The position numbers and the translations under genes were made by a program. From Vibrio japonicus (lineage in GTDB: Bacteria > Pseudomonadota > Gammaproteobacteria > Enterobacterales > Vibrionaceae), in contig NZ_CP102097.1 in the NCBI RefSeq assembly GCF_024582835.1, positions 310,001 to 374,000 of the forward strand: 64,000 nt of DNA, given 5' to 3'. The notes under the pieces were generated by a model. That model had not been told where the DNA came from and did not search any database. It saw nothing but the letters and a program-made list of their open reading frames with translations. Of the stretch, positions 1 to 8,050 are shown in pieces (within the stretch, counting starts at the first letter, position 1; the number at the start of each line of letters is the position of its first letter).

Positions 1-137
1 CTACGCATACAGAATCGCGTTGCAAAGCGCTCTGTGCGCAATCAACAGAAAATGTGAGGGTCAAATGAATAGGCATAGACCCCGGTTAAGAAACACCGGG
101 CAATAGATGGAAGTGAGAGAGGTTAAGAAGTTGCTGT

Positions 138-203
138 TTATCTCAGCGTTGATTGTCCGCTCTGCTTCTCAATAGTTGCCGGGTGGGTTTTGAATACAAT
201 CAT
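138..203 (-). CDS. possible 21-aa leader peptide
   Basis: A minus-strand ORF starting with ATG at 203 and ending with TAA at 138. AAGGAG lies 7 nt upstream of the ATG, a better ribosome site than many real genes here have. The peptide begins MIVFKTHPATIEKQSG and ends in LR; it is hydrophilic and has no run of one amino acid that would mark it as a classical biosynthetic attenuator. It could be a leader for an unseen gene to the left, a small protein, or chance. I do not recognise it. Confidence 0.25.
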   Translation of the reverse strand: MIVFKTHPATIEKQSGQSTLR

Positions 204-310
204 CAGATTCTCCTTACAGGTATGAATGTGTTTTGATAGTAGCACAGTTGTTACAAGATGCCACAAGGTTGGTATGACAGGGAATAGCAATCTGGACAGG
301 TGGAATGGCA

Positions 311-332
311 AGAGGCAGCATTCGCTGCCTCT
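311..332 (-). terminator. hairpin after copper operon
   Basis: A perfect 9-bp stem (AGAGGCAGC / GCTGCCTCT) with a 4-nt loop begins 10 bases beyond the stop of the cupredoxin gene. No T-run follows on the minus strand, so it may be a mRNA 3' stabiliser or a weak terminator rather than a canonical intrinsic terminator. Confidence 0.5.
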
Positions 333-341
333 GATTTAGTG

Positions 342-821
342 CTATAGAGAGAGATTCATCACCATACCCGATTCAGCATGTCCTGGAATATTGCATGCAA
401 ACTCCACGTTGCTGTCTCCATGAAAATGCCAAAGCAGTTGTTTTGCTTTACCCGGCTCAACCGTAACGGCATTCCCCGAGTCATGCATATGATTTGACAT
501 CGTTTTCATCATTTCACGATGCTCTAGCTGCTCCTTAGATGATCCAATCGTAAATTCGTGATCCATCTTGCCGACATTCATCACCACAAACTGCACCACA
601 TCGTTTGGTTCAATCTTTACTTCTTTCTTGAATTTAATCGTCATGTCATCATTCAAGACAACATGAACGACTTTGTCTGGTTTTGCCCCTTTCGCTGGCA
701 TACCGACGTCTGACATACCTTCTACGTTCATCATCGAATGATCCATTTTAGAGTGGTCCATCTCTGCAAACGCAGATGTCGCTGTCACTGAAAGTAGAAC
801 GGCTAATAATGTCTTGTTCAT
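342..821 (-). CDS. periplasmic cupredoxin (copper-binding)
   Basis: A 159-aa exported protein with a clear signal peptide ending at SAFA, a Met/His-rich N-terminal tail (MDHSKMDHSMM) and a cupredoxin fold at about residues 50-159. The type-1 copper ligands are visible: His in KMDHEF, then Cys, His and Met in FACNIPGHAESGM. The family binds copper in the periplasm and passes it on or stores it. It is the last gene of the efflux operon, about 70 bp after cusA, and has its own AAGGAA ribosome site. The Met/His tail suggests metal capture. The blue-copper ligand set is seen directly; the job as copper chaperone is inferred from family and context. Confidence 0.85.
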   Translation of the reverse strand: MNKTLLAVLLSVTATSAFAEMDHSKMDHSMMNVEGMSDVGMPAKGAKPDKVVHVVLNDDMTIKFKKEVKIEPNDVVQFVVMNVGKMDHEFTIGSSKEQLEHREMMKTMSNHMHDSGNAVTVEPGKAKQLLWHFHGDSNVEFACNIPGHAESGMVMNLSL

Positions 822-892
822 TTTGTATTCCTTACTAAAACGCTTGGATGAATTTGTAGGGTAAGGTTTCTGCTCCCTCCCTAGCGGTTAAC

Positions 893-3800
893 TTATTGAG
901 TTAGGTTGTTTGTCTTTGATTGCAGGCTCAACTCACGCTGCTTCCAAAGCTTAAAAATGGCAGGCAGTACCAGTAGCGTCAGAACCAAAGCTGATGCCAT
1001 ACCGCCAATCATAGGTGCGGCGATACGCTGCATCACTTCCGAGCCGGTACCTTCGCCATACATAATTGGGATTAAGCCGATGATGACGGTAAGAACGGTC
1101 ATCATTACGGGACGAACTCGAAGCCCTGCGCCCTCTCGAATGGATCCACTGAGATCGGCTTCTTGAAGAAGTTTATTTTGCTCTAACGCATCACGTTTGG
1201 TGTGGCTCCAAGCCTGATTTAAGTAGACCAACATGATTACGCCAATTTCGACAGCCACCCCTGCCAGTGCGATAAACCCGACCCCAACGGCAATAGAAAA
1301 GTTGTAACCGAGGTAATGCATAAGCCACAAACCGCCCACCATGGCTAAAGGCAGAGTCAGCATGATGATCATGACTTCTTCCACTCTTCGGAAGCTGAAG
1401 TAAAGCAAGAGCATGATGATGGCGATGGTGATCGGTACCACGACACCTAGGCGCTCTTTTGCTCGTTCCATATACTCATATTGTCCAGACCAAGCTATTG
1501 AGTACCCTGCAGGTAAGTTGAGCTGCTGAGCAACGGCTTCTCTAGCTTCCTCTACGTATGAGCCTAAGTCCCGCCCCTCAATATCGACAAATACCCAACC
1601 ATTCGGACGAGCGTTTTCTGTCTTAATCATTGGTGGGCCGTCTTCATAGCGAACATCTGCGACATCAGCCAGAGCGATACGAGCACCATTTGGCGTGACC
1701 AAAGGTAAGTTATGTAGTTTTACAACGGAGTCTCGGTAATCCTGCGGGTAGCGAACATTGATTGGATAGCGCTCTAACCCCTCAATGGTTTCCCCGACAT
1801 TCATACCGCCAACCGCAGTAGAGACCACTTGCTGAACCTCTTTAATACTCAAGCCATAACGTGCGGCCGCTTTGCGATTAATATCAATGGTGACGTATCG
1901 CCCACCCGCGACACGCTCTGCATAGACAGAAGCCGTACCTGTAATGCCGTTTAGAATCGGTTCGAGTTCAGATCCAATATGCTCAATTTCTTTAAGATCA
2001 GGCCCCGCGATCTTGATGCCGATGGGCGTTTTGATCCCTGTTGCGAGCATGTCGATGCGCGTTTTAATCGGCATCACCCAAGCGTTAGTCAAGCCTGGGA
2101 ACTGAACCAAGTCATCAAACTCTTTACGCAGTGATTCGGTGGTGATTCCCTCGCGCCACTGATCTCTGGGCTTAAGCTGGATAACCGTCTCAATCATGGT
2201 GAGTGGCGCAGGATCCGTTGCGGTTTCCGCACGACCGATCTTGCCCCAGGCCGTTTCCACTTCAGGAACGGTCATTATGAGCTTGTTGGTCTGTTGAAGC
2301 AGTTCTCGTGCTTTACCAATGGAAATGCCTGGGTATGTGGTTGGCATATACATCAGGTCACCTTCATCCAGAGGCGGAATAAACTCACTGCCAAGCTTAG
2401 TGGTTGGGTAGTAAGCAGAACCCATCAACACAATGGCCAGTACAATCATACTCTTTGGGTAGGTTAAGCTGACGTTCAGCAACGGCTTATAGAGTGCAAT
2501 CAATCCTCTGTTGATGGGGTTCTTGTTTTCTGGCAGTACGTTACCCCGAATAAAATAGCCCATCAGTACTGGCACTAAGGTGATGGCAAGACCGGCTGCC
2601 GCTGCCATCGCATAAGTTTTGGTGAACGCCAACGGTGAGAACATTTTGCCCTCTTGCCCTTCTAGCGCAAACACGGGGACGAAACTCAGGGTAATAATGA
2701 GCAGCGAGAAAAATAAAGGTGCACCCACCTCTTGTGCCGCATCCCCTATCACTTGCCAACGGTTTTTATCGGTCAATGGCGTTCGGTCAATGTGTTTGTG
2801 AACGTTCTCAATCATTACGATTGCCCCATCCACCATCGCACCAATCGCAATAGCAATGCCACCTAACGACATGATGTTGGCGTTAATACCTTGCCAATGC
2901 ATTACGATGAATGCTGAAAGAATACCGACGGGAAGGCTGAGTGCGATAACCAACGAAGAACGAATATGGAATAGGAACAACGCACAAACAATCGCGACAA
3001 CAATGAACTCCTCAGCAAGCTTCGTCCAAAGATTCTCAACAGCCGCATCAATAAGAGTAGAACGGTCATAGGTAGCAACAATCTCAACACCGTCTGGTAG
3101 ACTGCGTTGTAAGTTAGATAGCTTATCCTTCACCTTTGCGATCACTTCACTGGCATTCTCGCCAAAGCGCATCACTATCACACCACCAACGGCTTCACCC
3201 TCACCATTCAGCTCTGAGATACCTCGTCTCATCTGTGGTCCGAGATTGATATCCGCAATATCCCCAAGTAGCAGCGGTGTGCCTTGCTTGGTGACTTTTA
3301 AAGGCAGCGCTTCAATATCTTCAATGCCAGACAAATAACCGGTCGTGCGAACCATGTGCTCTGCTTCAGCAACTTCAACAACGGATGCTCCGCTCTCTTG
3401 GTTACCATTTTGGATAGCCATGTTCACTTGTTGCAAGGTGAGATCATAGGCACGCAACTTGGCTGGATCAATTTGCACTTGGTACTGTTTTACCATACCG
3501 CCAACCGTTGCGACTTCAGACACACCTTCCACGGTTTGCAGCTCGTACTTCAAGAACCAATCTTGCAAACTACGTAGCTCGGCTAAATCATGCTGGCCTG
3601 TTTTATCTTGCAGAACATAGCTGTAAACCCAGCCAACACCCGTCGCATCTGGGCCTAGCGTTGGTTTAGCACTGGATGGGAGCTTAGGGGCAACTTGACT
3701 CAGATATTCGAGAACGCGAGACCGTGCCCAATACATATCCGTATCATCGTTGAAAATGATGTAAACATACGAATCACCAAAAAACGAATACCCACGTACC

Positions 3801-4042
3801 GTTTCAGCCCCCGGGACGGCAAGCATGGCGGTCGTCAAAGGATAAGTCACTTGATCTTCAACGACTTGAGGCGCTTGACCTGGGTAACTTGTTTTGATGA
3901 TCACCTGAACATCGGATAAATCTGGAATCGCATCCACAGGTGTATTCTTAACGCTATAAATACCCCCTAAAATTAAGGCGAGTGTAGCAACGACAACCAA
4001 GAATCGATTACTGATTGACCAACGAATAATGGCACTAATCAT
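893..4042 (-). CDS. cusA: CusA-like heavy-metal RND efflux pump
   Basis: A 1049-aa inner-membrane RND transporter of the heavy-metal efflux subfamily, the usual length for CusA. An N-terminal membrane helix, two large periplasmic loops and the TM bundle (GVGFIALAGVAVEIGV near the C-terminal half) are present. The methionines that form the metal-binding triad in E. coli CusA are kept in the segments EGDLMYMP, PLTMIET and RIDMLATG, which points to Cu(I)/Ag(I) rather than Co/Zn/Cd. The start overlaps the stop of the cusB-like gene by 4 bp, so the two are translationally coupled. It should form a tripartite pump with the CusB- and CusC-like neighbours, driven by proton import. Confidence 0.93.
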   Translation of the reverse strand: MISAIIRWSISNRFLVVVATLALILGGIYSVKNTPVDAIPDLSDVQVIIKTSYPGQAPQVVEDQVTYPLTTAMLAVPGAETVRGYSFFGDSYVYIIFNDDTDMYWARSRVLEYLSQVAPKLPSSAKPTLGPDATGVGWVYSYVLQDKTGQHDLAELRSLQDWFLKYELQTVEGVSEVATVGGMVKQYQVQIDPAKLRAYDLTLQQVNMAIQNGNQESGASVVEVAEAEHMVRTTGYLSGIEDIEALPLKVTKQGTPLLLGDIADINLGPQMRRGISELNGEGEAVGGVIVMRFGENASEVIAKVKDKLSNLQRSLPDGVEIVATYDRSTLIDAAVENLWTKLAEEFIVVAIVCALFLFHIRSSLVIALSLPVGILSAFIVMHWQGINANIMSLGGIAIAIGAMVDGAIVMIENVHKHIDRTPLTDKNRWQVIGDAAQEVGAPLFFSLLIITLSFVPVFALEGQEGKMFSPLAFTKTYAMAAAAGLAITLVPVLMGYFIRGNVLPENKNPINRGLIALYKPLLNVSLTYPKSMIVLAIVLMGSAYYPTTKLGSEFIPPLDEGDLMYMPTTYPGISIGKARELLQQTNKLIMTVPEVETAWGKIGRAETATDPAPLTMIETVIQLKPRDQWREGITTESLRKEFDDLVQFPGLTNAWVMPIKTRIDMLATGIKTPIGIKIAGPDLKEIEHIGSELEPILNGITGTASVYAERVAGGRYVTIDINRKAAARYGLSIKEVQQVVSTAVGGMNVGETIEGLERYPINVRYPQDYRDSVVKLHNLPLVTPNGARIALADVADVRYEDGPPMIKTENARPNGWVFVDIEGRDLGSYVEEAREAVAQQLNLPAGYSIAWSGQYEYMERAKERLGVVVPITIAIIMLLLYFSFRRVEEVMIIMLTLPLAMVGGLWLMHYLGYNFSIAVGVGFIALAGVAVEIGVIMLVYLNQAWSHTKRDALEQNKLLQEADLSGSIREGAGLRVRPVMMTVLTVIIGLIPIMYGEGTGSEVMQRIAAPMIGGMASALVLTLLVLPAIFKLWKQRELSLQSKTNNLTQ

Positions 4043-5751
4043 TGATTGCCCCCACTCAGCTCAAGTTTTTTAAGAAGGAACTCTGTGCCTTGTTTTTCAA
4101 CTAGGAAGCGAACATTTTGGCCTTCTTCAAACCCTGTCAGGCTTACCTCTTCTCCAACAGAAAAGTTCATTTCTCCTGTATCCCAACCCCACTGTGAAAC
4201 GGGCTGATGATTTAAGGTAATCATTCCAAAATCAGCCATGAGCATGGTAATGTCACCATTAACCCAAACCTCTGAGGCAATGTGAGATTCACTGATCTTA
4301 TAGTCCACAATCTCGTACTGACCTGACTCCCCTTTTTGCATCTCAAACTCTAGAGATTGCCCTTGCTTGAAAGTCTCGAACTCTACCCCTTCAGCAACAT
4401 TAAAGTTCATCACCATGCCAGGCCAATTCCATTCAGGAACGGGTTGATGATTAATAGTCAGCATGCGATGGCCTGCCATGACATCCGTAATTTCTCCCGT
4501 TGCCCAAGCCGTTTGTGTTGGCGCTTCGACACCATTAATTCGAGAAAGATCGGCGAATTGACTCGATTCTGAGTCCAGCATGAAGTGAGCAGAAGTGACG
4601 ATACGATCACCTTGTTTTAAGCCTTGTCGTACTTCAATTTTGTCTGCCGCTTCTCGCCCAACCTCGATACGCGCTGAGCGATACTTCCCCTCTCCTTCGG
4701 ATAGGACGACTCGGGTCATACCGCCTGAACGAATGACCGATGAACGAGGGATTGTCAGTACCTCATCGTTAGTGACAGGCTTTAAGGTTACGTTAGCAAA
4801 CATGTTTGGCTTAAGCTCACCTTCAGGGTTGGCAAAACGTAAACGGACACGCAATGTTCGAGTGTTTGGGTCAAGGATTGGGTACACGTAATCCACCTCA
4901 CCACTCCACTCACCACCGGGTAAAGCATCAAGCATCATCAAGGCTTGGCTTCCTTGCTTGATCCAGTGGGATTGACGTTCAAACACTTCTGCATCCACCC
5001 AAACTTCATCTAATGGACCTGCGCTGATCACGGCTTGTGCTGGTGAGAGATAGCCACCTTCTCGAATATTAAGACTGGCAATAACACCGTCTGCTGGCGC
5101 TTTTATCTCGATGGTCTGGGACGCTTTTCCTCTGCGAACAATCGACTTTATTTGGCTTCGGTCGACGCCCAGTGTGACAAGTCGCTCTGTCGCCCCTTTA
5201 ATCATACCTTTGCGGTTGGTTTGATAGGCACTAATCAACTCTTCTTGCGCCTTGACCAACTCTGGAGAGTAAAGAGTGAAAAGAACATCATCTTGTTTCA
5301 CTTTTTCACCGACAGCATTGATATAGAGCTTCTCGACCCATCCCGAAACGCGGACGTTGGTTTGCCATAATTGACTCTCATCAAACGCAATGTAACCAAC
5401 GGTTTCTAGGCGTGGCGACAGCACTTCACGTTCAACTTGTGCGGTTTTCACACCTAGGTTATTTTCAACCGCCGGGTCTATTTTAACCGTCCCAGGCTTA
5501 TCATTTTCCCCATTAAGCTCTTCGGCATACACAGGAATAAGATCCATCCCCATAGGAGACTTACCAGGCTGGTCTCGTTTGTAATTTGGATCCATCGGTG
5601 CAACCCAATACAGCGGTTCATCGCTCGCGGCCGAATCACTCATCTCTTTTGCGGAAATCTCATGGCTGAATACAGGCAAATAGGTGTTTGCTCCGTATCC
5701 CAATACACCGCCAATCAGTAATGCTAGGCTTGCAACTTTAAACGTACTCAT
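4039..5751 (-). CDS. cusB: CusB-like adaptor with two fused CusF domains
   Basis: A 570-aa periplasmic membrane-fusion protein linking the RND pump to the outer-membrane channel. Order: N-terminal membrane anchor; heavy-metal-binding domain (YWVAPMDPNYKRDQPG, about 48-75); barrel-sandwich and beta-barrel adaptor core (about 100-400); then two CusF-like domains (about 415-490 and 494-566). E. coli CusB is about 400 aa and CusF is a separate chaperone. CusF metal ligands are His, Trp, Met, Met: copy one keeps all (NHQPV, NWPGMVMNF); copy two has His and Trp but Gly replaces the first Met (GWDTGEMNF). The fused domains probably hand Cu(I) straight to the pump. Start ATG has an AAGGG ribosome site; cusC ends 14 bp upstream. 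Confidence 0.92.
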   Translation of the reverse strand: MSTFKVASLALLIGGVLGYGANTYLPVFSHEISAKEMSDSAASDEPLYWVAPMDPNYKRDQPGKSPMGMDLIPVYAEELNGENDKPGTVKIDPAVENNLGVKTAQVEREVLSPRLETVGYIAFDESQLWQTNVRVSGWVEKLYINAVGEKVKQDDVLFTLYSPELVKAQEELISAYQTNRKGMIKGATERLVTLGVDRSQIKSIVRRGKASQTIEIKAPADGVIASLNIREGGYLSPAQAVISAGPLDEVWVDAEVFERQSHWIKQGSQALMMLDALPGGEWSGEVDYVYPILDPNTRTLRVRLRFANPEGELKPNMFANVTLKPVTNDEVLTIPRSSVIRSGGMTRVVLSEGEGKYRSARIEVGREAADKIEVRQGLKQGDRIVTSAHFMLDSESSQFADLSRINGVEAPTQTAWATGEITDVMAGHRMLTINHQPVPEWNWPGMVMNFNVAEGVEFETFKQGQSLEFEMQKGESGQYEIVDYKISESHIASEVWVNGDITMLMADFGMITLNHQPVSQWGWDTGEMNFSVGEEVSLTGFEEGQNVRFLVEKQGTEFLLKKLELSGGNQ

Positions 5752-5765
5752 TTGATATCCCTTTC

Positions 5766-7163
5766 TTATTGTTCTTGGTATTTAGCGGAAGGTTCAAAGA
5801 CTTGATACTCAAAACCACCAAGCAATGAAGCAAGCTTGCTATTGGTTTGGTTTAAATCGGTGATCAGGCGCATAAGCTCAATTTTTAACGCCAACTCATC
5901 CGTAGAAGCGGTGATCACATCTCCGAACGGAGCAGTATTATTCTGATAACCTCGCTCCACAGCTTTGATGCGAGCTTTCGCCTGTGGCAATAAACGCTCT
6001 TGATATCGTGCAATACGTTCAGCTAAGTTCACTCTGTCCATTAGCAACGTATTGACCTGAGCATTCATCTGCGCGAGTAACGTGTCTTTTTGGTACTGAG
6101 CCGCTCCGACTTGGTATTGTGCCGCCACAAGGTTTCTATCTTGTCGGTTGTCAGTAAACAGAGGGATATCCATGGTGAGATAAGCACTCAGTAAATCAGA
6201 AGCAGGTTCACCCTTCATGTTGTTTGATTGTCGGTAGGCATACATCACCTCAACACCAAACTGAGGCGTGAAAGATTGTTCAGCCACTTCAACCTGCGTG
6301 CGATTAGCGGAAATATTGGCATCTGCTATTCGAGCCATTGGGTGCTGATTCAGAAGCGCATAATGCTTGGTATGACTGGAGTGACTTTGCAAGATCGAGT
6401 CTAAGCGCATCCAATCTAATTCATAACTCGCTTTGGTTGACGAATCAGTTGAGGAATTAGAGCTAAGCCACTCGGAACCTAACCACTCCGACAATTGTGC
6501 AGTAATGCGGTTTTGCATCTGCTGGTTGGATTGCAGCTTTTCATCCAATTTGTTCACTTGAAGCTGAGTATTAAGTAAGTCTTGTGCTTCACTATTACCA
6601 ATCGAATAATTGGTGTGGATATACCGCTCCATCTCAACCATCAAGCGCTGGTTTTCTTCAATTAAAACCGCGGCATGCTGAAGATAACCGAGCTCCAACC
6701 ATAGCTGGGTAATGCTATTGGCAACCTCTCGCTCACGAACTTGGATCTGGTAAGCCACACCCTCTGCTTTCTGGTTCGCTTTTTGCTGATTCAACGCCAA
6801 AGTCGAACCGCGTTCAAACTGCTGCATTAAGCCAACCGAAATATTAGTCATTGGGTCTTCATCGAACTCGAAAGACTCAACAGGCAATCCTCCAAAGCCG
6901 ACTTTTAGCTTTGGATCCATTAGCGTTGCGCTGGCGACGCCTGACTCTCGCAAAGCTTGGGATTGGGCAGCGTATTGTGAGCGACTCGTATCACTCATTA
7001 ATGCTGACTCAATCAGCGCATTAAGGTGCTGAGTTGAAGCAGCAACAGAATGCGCTGAATTGTGGGTTCCAGCATAAGAAATTACAGGCATTGCAGATAC
7101 AGCAACTGCAACACTTAAGCTCAAGGTTTTAGGTAAACCAAGGCAATGAAATTCAATATTCAC
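5766..7163 (-). CDS. cusC: CusC/TolC-family outer-membrane efflux channel
   Basis: An outer-membrane efflux protein of the TolC superfamily, mostly heptad-rich alpha-helical with two repeated OEP halves, expected to complete the Cus-type pump. The frame is open to a TTG at 7223, but the GTG at 7163 gives a 465-aa protein whose signal peptide (hydrophobic core LSLSVAVAVSAMPVISYAG) sits at the right distance from the N-terminus, so I prefer 7163. The TTG alternative would add 20 residues of non-signal sequence. Neither start has a strong ribosome site. It lies between the His-rich gene (94-bp gap) and the cusB-like gene (14-bp gap) in one operon. Confidence 0.85.
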   Translation of the reverse strand: MNIEFHCLGLPKTLSLSVAVAVSAMPVISYAGTHNSAHSVAASTQHLNALIESALMSDTSRSQYAAQSQALRESGVASATLMDPKLKVGFGGLPVESFEFDEDPMTNISVGLMQQFERGSTLALNQQKANQKAEGVAYQIQVREREVANSITQLWLELGYLQHAAVLIEENQRLMVEMERYIHTNYSIGNSEAQDLLNTQLQVNKLDEKLQSNQQMQNRITAQLSEWLGSEWLSSNSSTDSSTKASYELDWMRLDSILQSHSSHTKHYALLNQHPMARIADANISANRTQVEVAEQSFTPQFGVEVMYAYRQSNNMKGEPASDLLSAYLTMDIPLFTDNRQDRNLVAAQYQVGAAQYQKDTLLAQMNAQVNTLLMDRVNLAERIARYQERLLPQAKARIKAVERGYQNNTAPFGDVITASTDELALKIELMRLITDLNQTNSKLASLLGGFEYQVFEPSAKYQEQ

Positions 7164-7257
7164 GATGTTATTTATCCACGAATAGAAATATGGACTAACC
7201 TCAAACCCTTCACAACGTACCAATCAGGTTTGAGAACGAACTGTGTTAGTTATTGAA

Positions 7258-7728
7258 TTAAGCGGAAGGTGGGCGCAGTAAGTGTTGGATACGCGTGACT
7301 TTATCTCCGATTATAACGGATTGATGTAAAGCCAAAGAGGAAGAAAACGGGATTAATGAGTAAGGAGCATCTGTGGGGTATGACACGCTAGAGCAGACAG
7401 AAGTACAACAATTATCAACGCTTGAACTGGAATCACCACAGTGGGTCATTTTAGCCGAAGCCTTTGCGGTCGGCTCTTTTATAGAAATGTTGTCATTTAT
7501 AGAGTGACAATGTGTTCCAGTATGTTTAGCGTGGTGTTCTACTGCTAATTCTGGGTACTTTGCATGATGTGCGGTATGGTGACTTGGCAATTCAGTAGAA
7601 GTCATCGTCACCTTAGTCGCTAGTATGTTATTTAATGTCATTGCTGGTGCACTCGACACATAGTTCGACATCAGCATCGCAAAGATACTGAAGATCGTAA
7701 TCCATGTATTTTTGAGTGATTGAGTCAT
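7258..7728 (-). CDS. His/Cys-rich exported small protein, first gene of copper operon
   Basis: A 156-aa protein with a signal peptide (cleavage near VSSA), a histidine-rich middle (HHTAHHAKYPELAVEHHAKH, then THCHS) and a cysteine cluster (MTHCGDSS...DNCCTSVCSS). I do not recognise a named domain. The clustered His, Met and Cys residues and its position directly behind the copper-type promoter strongly suggest metal binding in the periplasm. It starts at ATG 7728 with an AAAGG ribosome site, only 25 bp from the predicted -10. Possible roles are a metal buffer, a chaperone to the pump, or a sensor of periplasmic copper; none can be shown from sequence. Confidence 0.7.
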   Translation of the reverse strand: MTQSLKNTWITIFSIFAMLMSNYVSSAPAMTLNNILATKVTMTSTELPSHHTAHHAKYPELAVEHHAKHTGTHCHSINDNISIKEPTAKASAKMTHCGDSSSSVDNCCTSVCSSVSYPTDAPYSLIPFSSSLALHQSVIIGDKVTRIQHLLRPPSA

Positions 7729-7753
7729 AACATACCTTTGTTTGGGAAGTTTG

Positions 7754-7784
7754 ATTATAAACGTTACCCTAGCGGCAAGGTCAA
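7754..7784 (-). promoter_or_regulatory. CueR-type (MerR-family) promoter of the copper operon
   Basis: On the minus strand TTGACC (-35) and TATAAT (-10) are separated by 19 bp, the overlong spacer characteristic of MerR-family promoters. Inside the spacer is an imperfect dyad, ACCTTGC-7 nt-GTAACGT, with 5 of 7 arms matching, closely resembling the E. coli CueR box (ACCTT...AAGGT). This promoter would be twisted into an active shape by Cu(I)-CueR. A CueR homologue is encoded at 50750-51136 in this same window. The region from here to 8050 also holds the promoter of gdhA, which I cannot pin down. Confidence 0.8.
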
Positions 7785-8050
7785 CCTGACACGTCTTTAA
7801 AATTTTAAGAGAAAGCGAAACATATTCAAGTTTCCCCCTGTTCTAAACAGACAAGTTTTTATATTTCACTAACAAGCCAATATTTTAGGCCGCAAAACAA
7901 TACAATTATCTATTAGTGAACCCGTATAATTCGTCGCTCATCGCTTCTCAATCAATCTCTGACTTGTTTTTATTGAGGCTCAAGCAAATTTGTCATTAAA
8001 TGACGCCGGACGTAACAAAAAGATTGCTTAAACATATCAAGGAAGGAAAT

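Larger units (their letters stand above)
1..341. other. left-edge noncoding stretch
   Basis: No long gene is visible here. On the minus strand a good Shine-Dalgarno (AAGGAG) precedes a 21-codon ORF (138-203), and further along the same strand a short hairpin sits at 81-100 (CCCGGT...ACCGGG) without a T-run. Together they look like the leader of a gene lying to the left of the window, but that gene cannot be seen. The right part holds the hairpin at 311-332 behind the cupredoxin gene. Confidence 0.4.
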
